Assembly (NCBI GenBank): GCA_041483455.1
Contig: JBGPFS010000006.1
Span: forward strand, 1-31,715
Length of the DNA: 31,715 nucleotides
Source: JBGPFS01 sp041483455
GTDB lineage: Bacteria; Chloroflexota; Limnocylindria; Limnocylindrales; CSP1-4
Direction of reading: 5' to 3'
Shown here: one piece after another, positions 6,770 to 12,419 of the stretch
Layout of the letters: every line of letters starts with the position of its first letter
Numbering within the stretch: the first letter of the stretch is position 1
The notes under the pieces: model-generated
Databases searched by the model: none
What the model saw: only the letters and a program-made list of their open reading frames with translations
Told to the model about the DNA's origin: nothing
Program-made: the position numbers and the translations under genes

Positions 6770-7437
6770 GACGGGGACACCTCCGGGAGCGGACGGCGGA
6801 TGGCGGTCGCCCGGGCTCTCCGGGCGACCCAGTAGCGGTAGGCGGTGGCGGCGAGGACGACGGCTCCGACGGCGACGTACATCGGCCGGAGGGTCGCCGT
6901 GTCGGTCCCGGCGAGGACGCCGTGGACCCAGGCCAGGATGAAGACGACGATGCTGAGCCGGTGGAGCTTGAGCCACAGGCCCGACGGCAGGAGCTTCGTG
7001 TAGCGGGCGGTGAGGCCCGTCACGAGCAGGGCATAGAGGGCGAGCGTCCCGAGGGCCACCGGCGCGCTCCGGTACTCCGACAGGCCCGGGATGAAGGCTC
7101 CCTGGAGCCCGACCCCGGCGTACGGGTCCAGGACGATGCTGGCGATGTGGACGCCCAGGAAGGCGAGCACGAAGACCCAGCTGTTCTCGTGCCACGGGAA
7201 GAGCCGCTTCGAGAGCTTCCAGGTCGACTGGTTCGTCGGGTGGGCGAGCGTCAGCCCGAAGACGATCTGGCCGGCCAGGAGCAGGAACACGGTGATCCCG
7301 GTCGCGCGTCCGGCGAGCCAGAGGCGCATCTGGGCCTGGTGCTCGGAGGTGGCCGGCACGATCTGGTCGGTGGCCCAGACGGCTCCGAGCCCGACCAGAG
7401 CGACCAGGACGACCAGGACGCGGCCACTCAGCCGCAT
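6766..7437 (-). CDS. ferric reductase-like transmembrane (diheme b) protein
   Basis: 223 aa, strongly hydrophobic, about six TM helices (roughly 5-22, 42-65, 86-104, 126-146, 160-177, 186-204). Four His sit in two pairs suited to bis-His heme b ligation: His83 (PWHENSW) and His97 (GVHIAS), 14 apart, and His159 (KLHRLS) and His172 (WVHGVLAG), 13 apart. This is the ferric-reductase-like TM (PF01794) pattern of NOX, FRE, MsrQ and YedZ proteins. No FAD/NAD(P)H dehydrogenase domain follows, so electrons must come from another donor, and no MsrP is present nearby. The operon with coiled-coil proteins and ApbE suggests transmembrane electron transfer to an extracytoplasmic flavin. Confidence 0.82.
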   Translation of the reverse strand: MRLSGRVLVVLVALVGLGAVWATDQIVPATSEHQAQMRLWLAGRATGITVFLLLAGQIVFGLTLAHPTNQSTWKLSKRLFPWHENSWVFVLAFLGVHIASIVLDPYAGVGLQGAFIPGLSEYRSAPVALGTLALYALLVTGLTARYTKLLPSGLWLKLHRLSIVVFILAWVHGVLAGTDTATLRPMYVAVGAVVLAATAYRYWVARRARATAIRRPLPEVSPS

Positions 7438-7502
7438 CGGCCGTCCGGCCCCAAAGGGCCGTCTCCCGGCATGGCGTGGCGGGGTCGCTCACGCTGCGAC
7501 AT
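7428..7502 (-). CDS. possible 24-aa leader peptide upstream of the ferric-reductase-like gene
   Basis: A short ORF starting MSQRERPRHAM is preceded by a strong Shine-Dalgarno sequence (GGGAGG, 7512-7507, 4 nt from the ATG). Its stop lies 10 nt inside the next gene, overlapping that gene's ATG at 7437. The next gene has no good Shine-Dalgarno sequence of its own, so translation of this ORF may deliver ribosomes to it. The peptide is basic and Pro/Gly-rich, with no run of one amino acid that would suggest classical attenuation. Confidence 0.4.
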   Translation of the reverse strand: MSQRERPRHAMPGDGPLGPDGRCG

Positions 7503-7541
7503 CGTTCCTCCCGGCGGTGTGCGTGGGGTGCGTACCACCCT

Positions 7542-7593
7542 TGAGACGGATCGTGGCCGAAGGGTTTCGTCCGCGCATGACCGATCCGTCTCA
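7542..7593 (-). promoter_or_regulatory. 12-bp perfect inverted repeat in the redox-operon leader
   Basis: TGAGACGGATCG (7542-7553) and CGATCCGTCTCA (7582-7593) are perfect complements separated by 28 nt. On the transcribed minus strand a second small hairpin GGGTG-GTACG-CACCC follows at once, then GGGAGG and the leader ORF. The 28-nt loop is not obviously structured. It may be a cis-acting RNA or a repressor site. I match it to no known riboswitch class. The rest of 7438-7642 shows no other gene. Confidence 0.45.
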
Positions 7594-7642
7594 TTCCGCA
7601 CCGGTACCTTCGGGCCGGGCGCGCCTCTTCGACCCCCGGGCG

Positions 7643-8512
7643 TCAGCCCTCCGCGGGTGTGGTCGACCCCGCAGGGCGCAGGCGAGTCAGGAGCCCGCGC
7701 CGGGGCGAGACCACGAGCGCGACCAGGAAGATCGCCGTCTCGACCAGGACGATCGAGGCCCCCGAGGCGACGTTCAGGTAGAAGCTCAGGTAGAGCCCGC
7801 TCGCCGCCGAGGCCGCCGCGACGACCACCGCCAGGGTCATCATCCGGCCGAACCGGACCGCCACGAGCTGGGCCGTGGCCGCCGGCGTGACGAGCATCGC
7901 CACGACCATGATGATCCCGACCGCCTGGATGCTGACCACGATCGTCACCCCGAGGAGCGCGAGGAGCAGGTACTCGAGGGCGGTCACGGGGAGGCCGGAC
8001 GTCGCCGCCCCGGCCGGATCGAAGGTCGCGAACAGGAGCTCCTTGCGGAGCGCGAATACGACGACCAGGACCGTCGTTCCGAGGAGCGCGATCTGGAGCA
8101 GGTCGCCGACCCCGATGCCCAGCACGTTGCCGAGGAGGTACCCGAACAGGTCCGCGACGTAGTTCCGGATCGTCGAGAACAGGACGATGCCCAGGGCGAA
8201 CATCCCGGCGAACAGGACGCCGACCGCGGTGTCGAACCGGAGGCCGCCGCGCCGCGAGACCATCCCGATGGCGATCGCGGTCAGGATCGCGGCGACGCCT
8301 CCGCCGAGGTAGAGCGGGACGCCCAGCAGGTAGGCGATGACGAGCCCGGGGAAGGCGGCGTGGCTGACCGCGTCGCCGATGAAGGCCAGGCCCTTGAGGA
8401 CGACGTACGTCCCCATCACCGCGCAGACGATCCCCACCAGGAGGGCTGCGACGAGGCCGCGCTGCATGAACCCGTAGGCGAGCGGGTCGAGGAGGAGGCC
8501 GAGCGGGTTCAT
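7643..8512 (-). CDS. metal (Mn/Zn) ABC transporter permease, ABC-3 family
   Basis: 289 aa with eight or nine TM helices. It forms the membrane channel of a Mn2+/Zn2+ importer with the ATPase and lipoprotein encoded upstream. Family features: an N-terminal MQRGLVAALLVGIVCAVMG helix, then TYVVLKGLAFIGDAVSHA, which is the conserved (L)xFxGDAxSHAxxPG motif of ZnuB/MntB/SitC proteins. Others are RFDTAVGVLFAGMFALGI and VGIIMVVAMLVTPAATAQL near residues 200-220. It starts at ATG 8512 with GGAGG upstream. The start overlaps the end of a 17-codon ORF that bridges it to the ATPase gene. Zn and Mn cannot be told apart from this subunit. Confidence 0.88.
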   Translation of the reverse strand: MNPLGLLLDPLAYGFMQRGLVAALLVGIVCAVMGTYVVLKGLAFIGDAVSHAAFPGLVIAYLLGVPLYLGGGVAAILTAIAIGMVSRRGGLRFDTAVGVLFAGMFALGIVLFSTIRNYVADLFGYLLGNVLGIGVGDLLQIALLGTTVLVVVFALRKELLFATFDPAGAATSGLPVTALEYLLLALLGVTIVVSIQAVGIIMVVAMLVTPAATAQLVAVRFGRMMTLAVVVAAASAASGLYLSFYLNVASGASIVLVETAIFLVALVVSPRRGLLTRLRPAGSTTPAEG

Positions 8513-8562
8513 CGGGCGCCCCCTCCGGTCGTCCGGGCGATCGCGCGCGGGATCGGGCTCAT
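8509..8562 (-). CDS. 17-codon bridging ORF between ATPase and permease genes
   Basis: An ATG overlapping the ATPase stop (ATGA at 8562-8559) opens an ORF of 17 codons (MSPIPRAIARTTGGGAR). Its TGA in turn overlaps the permease ATG (ATGA at 8512-8509). It contains the permease Shine-Dalgarno GGAGG. It may serve only to carry ribosomes across the 46-bp gap, as a translational relay. A functional peptide is not supported. Confidence 0.35.
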   Translation of the reverse strand: MSPIPRAIARTTGGGAR

Positions 8563-9437
8563 CGCCGATTCTCCTCGTGGAAGTGGCGCTCGGCGCCGGC
8601 CGGCTGATCGTGGTGGTGGGCGTCGTCGAGGAGGACCGTGTTCGCCCCGAGTCCCGGCAGGACCAGGACGTGGCCGCCGTACGTCTCGGCCAGGAGCTGC
8701 CGGTCGAGGATGAGGTTGGCCGGCCCGACCGCGACGAGGCGGCGGTTGATGAGCGCGGCCTGCTGGAACCGCTCTGCCGCGCAGGCGAGGTCGTGGGTCG
8801 TGGCCACGACCGTCTTGCCGGCCCGGGCCTCGGCCTCCAGGACGTCCATCAGGTCCTCCTGGGTCACCGCGTCGACGCCGGTGACCGGCTCGTCGAGCAG
8901 GTACAGGTCCGGCTCCGACGCGAGGGCCCGGGCGAGGAAGACCCGCCGGCGCTGGCCGCCCGAGAGGGCGCCGATCCGGCGGTCGACGGCCGCCTCCATC
9001 TTCACGGTCGCGATCGCCCTGGCCACGGCCGCTCGATCGACCGCTGACGGGTTCCGGAGGACGCCGATCCGTGGGACGCGGCCCATCATCACGACCTCGC
9101 CGACCGTCACCGGGAACTCCCAGTCGACGGCCTCGGCCTGGGGGACATAGGCGATCCGATGCGCCTCCCGGCCGGGTCGAGCGCCGAGGATCTCGACGCT
9201 CCCGGCGCCCGGCCGCAGGAGGCCGGCCATCACCTTGAGGAGCGTGCTCTTGCCGGCTCCGTTCGGCCCGACGACCGCGAGGAGCGAGCCGGTCGGGACG
9301 TCGAGATCGATCCCCTCGAGCGCGACGCGGTCGCCGTAGCCGGCGGTGACGCCCCGAAGGCGGACGGCCGGCTCGGCGGTCGTGGATGTCGCGTTCATCG
9401 TCGGTGCGGTCGCCCGCTCCATCGTCGGTTCGGTCAT
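8559..9437 (-). CDS. metal (Mn/Zn) ABC transporter ATP-binding protein
   Basis: 292 aa cytoplasmic ATPase of the metal importer. Walker A GPNGAGKS (57-64), Q-loop PQ (99-100), signature LSGGQ (158-162), Walker B LYLLDEP (178-184), H-loop His215. The segment AVDWEFPVTVGEVVMMGR (103-120) is characteristic of Mn/Zn-type (MntA/SitB/ZnuC) ATPases and distinguishes it from heme or siderophore importers. The C-terminus is His-rich (DDAHHHDQ, then RHFHEE, residues 271-289), a possible metal-binding or metal-sensing tail. The ATG at 9437 overlaps the lipoprotein stop by 4 bp; Met6 and Met14 are alternative starts. The order regulator, binding protein, ATPase, permease is a complete importer operon. 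Confidence 0.88.
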   Translation of the reverse strand: MTEPTMERATAPTMNATSTTAEPAVRLRGVTAGYGDRVALEGIDLDVPTGSLLAVVGPNGAGKSTLLKVMAGLLRPGAGSVEILGARPGREAHRIAYVPQAEAVDWEFPVTVGEVVMMGRVPRIGVLRNPSAVDRAAVARAIATVKMEAAVDRRIGALSGGQRRRVFLARALASEPDLYLLDEPVTGVDAVTQEDLMDVLEAEARAGKTVVATTHDLACAAERFQQAALINRRLVAVGPANLILDRQLLAETYGGHVLVLPGLGANTVLLDDAHHHDQPAGAERHFHEENRR

Positions 9438-10387
9438 CGCAGCGGCCCTGCGATCTGGTCCATGTCCGAGCGCATGAGACCGACATACGTGTCGGCGGGC
9501 GCCGGCCCCAGCGCATCCGTGTAGAGCGTGCTGACGACGGTCGTCACCCCGGCCTCGCTCGCGAGGGTCTGGGCGAGCTTCGGGGAGAACTGGGCCTCGG
9601 AGAAGACGGCCCGGACGCCGGCCGATTTCACCCGCTCGACGAGCGCGGCCAGATCCGAGGCGGTCGGCTCCTGGCCCGGGCTCGGCAGGATGACGCCGAT
9701 GAGCTCGAATCCGAAGTGGCGGGCGAAGTAGGGAAAGGCGTCGTGAGAGGTGACCAGGCGCCGGTTCGCGGCCGGGATCGTGTCGCGGACGGCGAGGAGG
9801 TCGCGATCGAGCGCGCTGAGGGTCTGCTCGTAGGCCGCGGCGTTCGCGGCGTAGGTCGCCGCCCCGGCCGGGTCGAGCGCGCTCAGGCGAGTCGCGAGGG
9901 CCGGGACATACGTGTCGCGCACGATCGTCGGGTCGAGCCACAGGTGGGGGTTCGGTCGTCCGCCGACGCTGATCGGCGCGACGCCGTCGCTCAGGGTCAG
10001 GATCGGCGTCGCCGCCGCATTCGCCGCGACGAGCCGGTCGAGGAAGTCGTCCAGGCCCAGGCCGTTCTTCACGATCAGCTGCGCGTCGGCGAGCCGGCGG
10101 GCGTCCTCGGGCCTGGGCTCGTAGTCCTCGGGCCCGACTCCGGCCGGGACGAGCGCGTCGACCGTCAGCCGGTCGCCGCCGACCTGGCGGACGAGGTCGG
10201 CGAGGACGGTGGTCGTGGCGGCGACCCGGATACCGGTCGTGCCGGTGGGGTTGCTGGTGGCGCCGGGCGGTCCCGAGCCGCCCGGACCGGTGGAGCAGGC
10301 CGCCACGAGGCTGAGAAGGGCCGCCAGGAGCAGAGCGGGTCCCGTCTGCGCGAGCCGCGTGGCGGTGGCCGCCGGTCGGGCCTTCAC
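9434..10387 (-). CDS. metal ABC transporter substrate-binding lipoprotein (cluster A-I, ZnuA/MntC type)
   Basis: 317 aa starting with GTG at 10387, which overlaps the regulator stop (GTGA). The signal peptide ends in lipobox LVAAC (Cys31), so it is a lipid-anchored protein outside the membrane. The fold markers are two Rossmann-like halves joined by a long helix, PHLWLDP (His148), TSHDAFPYFARHFG (His215) and the LYTDALG segment (Asp291). The first metal ligand His, usually in (D)PHxYEP, is replaced: the sequence is VGPEDYEPRP with Glu87 at that place. The His-rich loop of ZnuA proteins is missing. The metal may therefore be Mn2+ or another ion, but Zn2+ is not excluded. Confidence 0.87.
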   Translation of the reverse strand: MKARPAATATRLAQTGPALLLAALLSLVAACSTGPGGSGPPGATSNPTGTTGIRVAATTTVLADLVRQVGGDRLTVDALVPAGVGPEDYEPRPEDARRLADAQLIVKNGLGLDDFLDRLVAANAAATPILTLSDGVAPISVGGRPNPHLWLDPTIVRDTYVPALATRLSALDPAGAATYAANAAAYEQTLSALDRDLLAVRDTIPAANRRLVTSHDAFPYFARHFGFELIGVILPSPGQEPTASDLAALVERVKSAGVRAVFSEAQFSPKLAQTLASEAGVTTVVSTLYTDALGPAPADTYVGLMRSDMDQIAGPLR

Positions 10388-10809
10388 GACCCGCGACAGC
10401 GCGGGCAGCGCCCGAACAGCTCCAAACGGTGCGTCCCGATCGCCCAGCCCGTTCGCCCGGCCAGCGCTTCGGTCAGGTCGCGCAGCCCGCCGTCATCGAC
10501 ATCCTCCGTCCGGCCGCACCGCTCGCAGACGAGGTGGTGATGATGGGCCGGCTCGCACGGCACGTAGGCGTGCTCGCCCGACGGCAGGTCGAGGCGCTCG
10601 AGGACGCTCAGCTCCTCGAACAGCTCGAGGGTCCGGAAGACGGTCGCGCGCCCGATCCCGAGCCGACGTGAGCCGGAGTCCGAGACGAGGTCGGCGGCCG
10701 TGAAGTGGCCGGTGCGGCCCGCGATCAGCTCGGCCACGGCGCGCCGCGGCTCGGTGACGCGGTAGCCGGCGTCGTCCAGTGCGCTGACGAACGGTCGCGG
10801 GTCGCCCAT
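10384..10809 (-). CDS. Fur-family transcriptional regulator (Zur/Fur/Mur-like)
   Basis: 141 aa, a normal Fur length. The N-terminal winged helix has YRVTEPRRAVAELI and GIGRATVFRTLELFEEL, the recognition-helix region (usual ATVYRTL). The regulatory metal site is in ...EHAYVPCEPAHHHHLVCERC (His89-92). The structural zinc site is formed by CERC (95-98) and CPRC (135-138). It most likely represses the importer operon it begins when metal is plentiful; Zn, Mn and Fe sensing cannot be told apart. The ATG at 10809 is chosen because Fur proteins start there (MGDPRPFVSALDDAGYR) and a -10 box lies 9 nt upstream, which implies a leaderless mRNA. A perfect 7-1-7 palindrome overlaps that promoter, so autoregulation is likely. 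Confidence 0.9.
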   Translation of the reverse strand: MGDPRPFVSALDDAGYRVTEPRRAVAELIAGRTGHFTAADLVSDSGSRRLGIGRATVFRTLELFEELSVLERLDLPSGEHAYVPCEPAHHHHLVCERCGRTEDVDDGGLRDLTEALAGRTGWAIGTHRLELFGRCPRCRGS

Positions 10810-10818
10810 GAGACAACG

Positions 10819-10847
10819 ATGATACTGAGTCTCAGTACCTGCGGCAA
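10819..10847 (-). promoter_or_regulatory. promoter and 7-1-7 palindromic operator of the metal-uptake operon
   Basis: On the minus strand TTGCCG (10847-10842) is followed after 17 nt by TATCAT (10824-10819), ending 9 nt before the ATG of the Fur-family gene. The spacer contains the perfect palindrome TACTGAGTCTCAGTA (10823-10837), with 7-bp arms around one central base. This is the geometry of Fur/Zur/Mur boxes, and it overlaps the -10. It is the best-supported regulatory site in the window. Confidence 0.7.
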
Positions 10848-10919
10848 ACGGTCCGGCGGTCGAACCGGCCCCCCAACCCCTGCCCGAAGGTCCCGGTCGG
10901 AACGCGACCGTCGGCCCGC

Positions 10920-10948
10920 CCCCGCCAGGCGGGGCGGTGCGGTAGGCT
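10920..10948 (+). promoter_or_regulatory. possible dsb-operon promoter with GC-rich 7-1-7 palindrome
   Basis: CCCCGCC-A-GGCGGGG (10920-10934) is a perfect palindrome. It is followed 8 nt later by TAGGCT (10943-10948), a plausible -10 for the plus-strand DsbA/VKOR unit about 90 nt downstream. It could be an operator near the -35 position, or chance in GC-rich DNA. Confidence 0.25.
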
Positions 10949-11015
10949 GCAAGGGCGTCCCGATCCACCGACCGCCTGCCCGCCGAGCCTTCACGCGGGC
11001 ATGCGGAGCCCCGCC

Positions 11016-11039
11016 ATGAACCGAGGAGTCCTCCGCTGA
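11016..11039 (+). other. seven-codon upstream ORF overlapping the DsbA-like start
   Basis: ATG at 11016 encodes MNRGVLR and stops at TGA 11037-11039, which overlaps the proposed CTG start at 11036 (CTGA). It contains the GAGGAG ribosome-binding sequence (11023-11028) of the following gene. Reinitiation here could explain use of a weak start codon. Confidence 0.3.
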
Positions 11040-11899
11040 GCACCCGACCGTCGCCGCGTCCGTCACCGAACCCGGGCGCCTCCACCCGCCGCGAGCGGCG
11101 CGAGCAGCTCCGTCGGGACCAGGGGGGTCGGCCCGGCGCCGGCCCCGGCAGCCCTCGCCGGCCGGGGAAGCCGCCGATCTGGCAGAACCCGATCGCCGTG
11201 ATCACCGGCGTCGTGCTCCTGGCCGCCGTCGCGCTGGTGGTCGTGCTGATCGTCAAGCCGTTCGGCGGTTCGACCGCCACCGGCGACCTCGGCCTCGTGC
11301 CGCCCGGCCACACGATCGACCCGACGCTGGCAAGCGGTCGCACGCTCTCGAAGGGGACCCCGAGCGTGACCGTCGACGAGTGGGCCGACTTCCAGTGCCC
11401 CTCCTGCAGGGTGTTCGCGACCTCGATCCAGCCGGCCCTGATCACCGACGTCGTCCAGACCGGGATCGCGAAGTTCTCGATCCACGACTTCACGTTCATC
11501 GGCCAGGAGTCGTTCGACGCGGCCGTGGGCGTCCGGTGCGCCGACGAGCAGGGCAAGTTCTGGGATTACCACGACTGGCTGTTCGCCAATCAGGGCGCCT
11601 CCGAGAACGCCGGCGCGTTCGCCAGCGCGCGACTCGACAAGATCGCCGATCTGATCGGCCTCGATCGCCCCAAGTTCGATGCCTGTCGGAGCGCCGGGAC
11701 CGCCCTCGCGGCCGTTCAGGCCGAGACGGCACAGGGACAGAAGCTGGGGATCGACAGCACGCCCACGGTCTTCATCAACGGCCAGAAGGCGACGTTCAAG
11801 ACCTACAACGAGCTCCTGGCGGCGATCAAGGCGGCCGCCGGGATCAGCCCGTCCGCCTCCGCGTCGGCGCCGCCCGCGGCCGCCTCGCAGACGCCGTGA
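11036..11899 (+). CDS. DsbA/BdbD-like thiol-disulfide oxidoreductase, membrane-anchored
   Basis: 287 aa from CTG 11036. A cytoplasmic, strongly basic N-terminus (RRERREQLRRDQ) is followed by one TM helix (about residues 55-75) and a thioredoxin-fold domain with DsbA insert. The active site is C-P-S-C in WADFQCPSCRVF, and the cis-Pro loop is DSTPTVFINGQ. It introduces disulfides into exported proteins and should be reoxidised by the VKOR encoded next (GTGA overlap). Start choice: the frame is open from 10946 and has no ATG, GTG or TTG before GTG 11198. That GTG falls inside the TM helix and would remove the basic anchor. CTG 11036 lies 7 nt after GAGGAG. The Ala/Pro/Ser-rich C-terminus looks disordered. 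Confidence 0.85.
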   Translation: MSTRPSPRPSPNPGASTRRERREQLRRDQGGRPGAGPGSPRRPGKPPIWQNPIAVITGVVLLAAVALVVVLIVKPFGGSTATGDLGLVPPGHTIDPTLASGRTLSKGTPSVTVDEWADFQCPSCRVFATSIQPALITDVVQTGIAKFSIHDFTFIGQESFDAAVGVRCADEQGKFWDYHDWLFANQGASENAGAFASARLDKIADLIGLDRPKFDACRSAGTALAAVQAETAQGQKLGIDSTPTVFINGQKATFKTYNELLAAIKAAAGISPSASASAPPAAASQTP

Positions 11900-12336
11900 G
11901 CGCTCGCCGGCCGGCGCTCGCGGCGCTGGTCCTTGCGCTCGTCGGCCTGGGAGCGGCCATCTACCTGTCGGCCGTCAAGGTCGCCGGTGGGCTCCCGGTC
12001 TGCGGGCCGGTCAAGGGCTGTGACACGGTGGCGCTCAGTCCGTACAGCGAGCTGCTCGGGGTCCCGGTCGCCTTCCTCGGCGTCGGGTCCTCGGTCGTCC
12101 TCGTCGCGCTCTGCCTCGCCTGGTGGCGGACGGACGACCGGCGGGCCCGGCTCGCCCTGTACGGCCTGGGCCTGTTCGGGATCCTCTTCGCCGGCTACCT
12201 GACCTACCTCGAGCTGTTCGTCATCCACGCCGTCTGCATCTGGTGCGTGACGTACGCGCTGACGATCGTGCTGGGCTGGCTCCTCGCCGCCCGCTCGCTG
12301 CGCGGCGGCTCCACCGACGACCCGCCCGACGACTGA
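11896..12336 (+). CDS. vitamin K epoxide reductase (VKOR) family protein
   Basis: 146 aa with four TM helices (about 8-28, 53-75, 87-108, 112-133). Bacterial VKOR reoxidises a DsbA-like partner and passes electrons to quinone. Both Cys pairs are present: the loop pair Cys36/Cys42 (PVCGPVKGCDTV), with the 6-residue spacing of cyanobacterial VKOR, and the quinone-side CxxC Cys114-Ile-Trp-Cys117. The ...SPYSELLGVPVAFLGV segment is the usual helix 2 start. GTG at 11896 overlaps the DsbA-like stop by 4 bp, so the pair forms one operon for oxidative folding outside the membrane. No DsbB is needed. Unlike some homologues it is not fused to a thioredoxin domain. Confidence 0.9.
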   Translation: MSARRPALAALVLALVGLGAAIYLSAVKVAGGLPVCGPVKGCDTVALSPYSELLGVPVAFLGVGSSVVLVALCLAWWRTDDRRARLALYGLGLFGILFAGYLTYLELFVIHAVCIWCVTYALTIVLGWLLAARSLRGGSTDDPPDD

Positions 12337-12337
12337 C

Positions 12338-12393
12338 GCCCGGGGGTGCCGGGCAGACCGACGCCCGGCCCCGCTGCCCACGGGACCGGGCGT
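12338..12393. terminator. paired hairpins between convergent VKOR and nirK-like genes
   Basis: GCCCGG-GGGTG-CCGGGC (12338-12354) and ACGCCCGG (12361-12368) with CCGGGCGT (12386-12393) form two hairpins in the 83-bp convergent gap. There is no T-run on either strand, so intrinsic termination would be non-canonical. A bidirectional terminator is the most natural reading. Confidence 0.4.
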
Positions 12394-12419
12394 GGTGAAG
12401 ACGGCAGGCGGGCTGAGGG

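Noticed and set aside
7507..7545. T-box riboswitch: the minus strand reads AGGGTGGTAC near the conserved T-box core
   Set aside because: The match stops after ten bases, the expected antiterminator partner is absent, no specifier-loop stem is visible, and the downstream genes are not amino-acid or tRNA-synthetase genes.
11198..11200. GTG 11198 as the start of the DsbA-like gene
   Set aside because: It would begin inside the TM helix and lose the basic cytoplasmic segment. CTG 11036 fits the ribosome-binding sequence.
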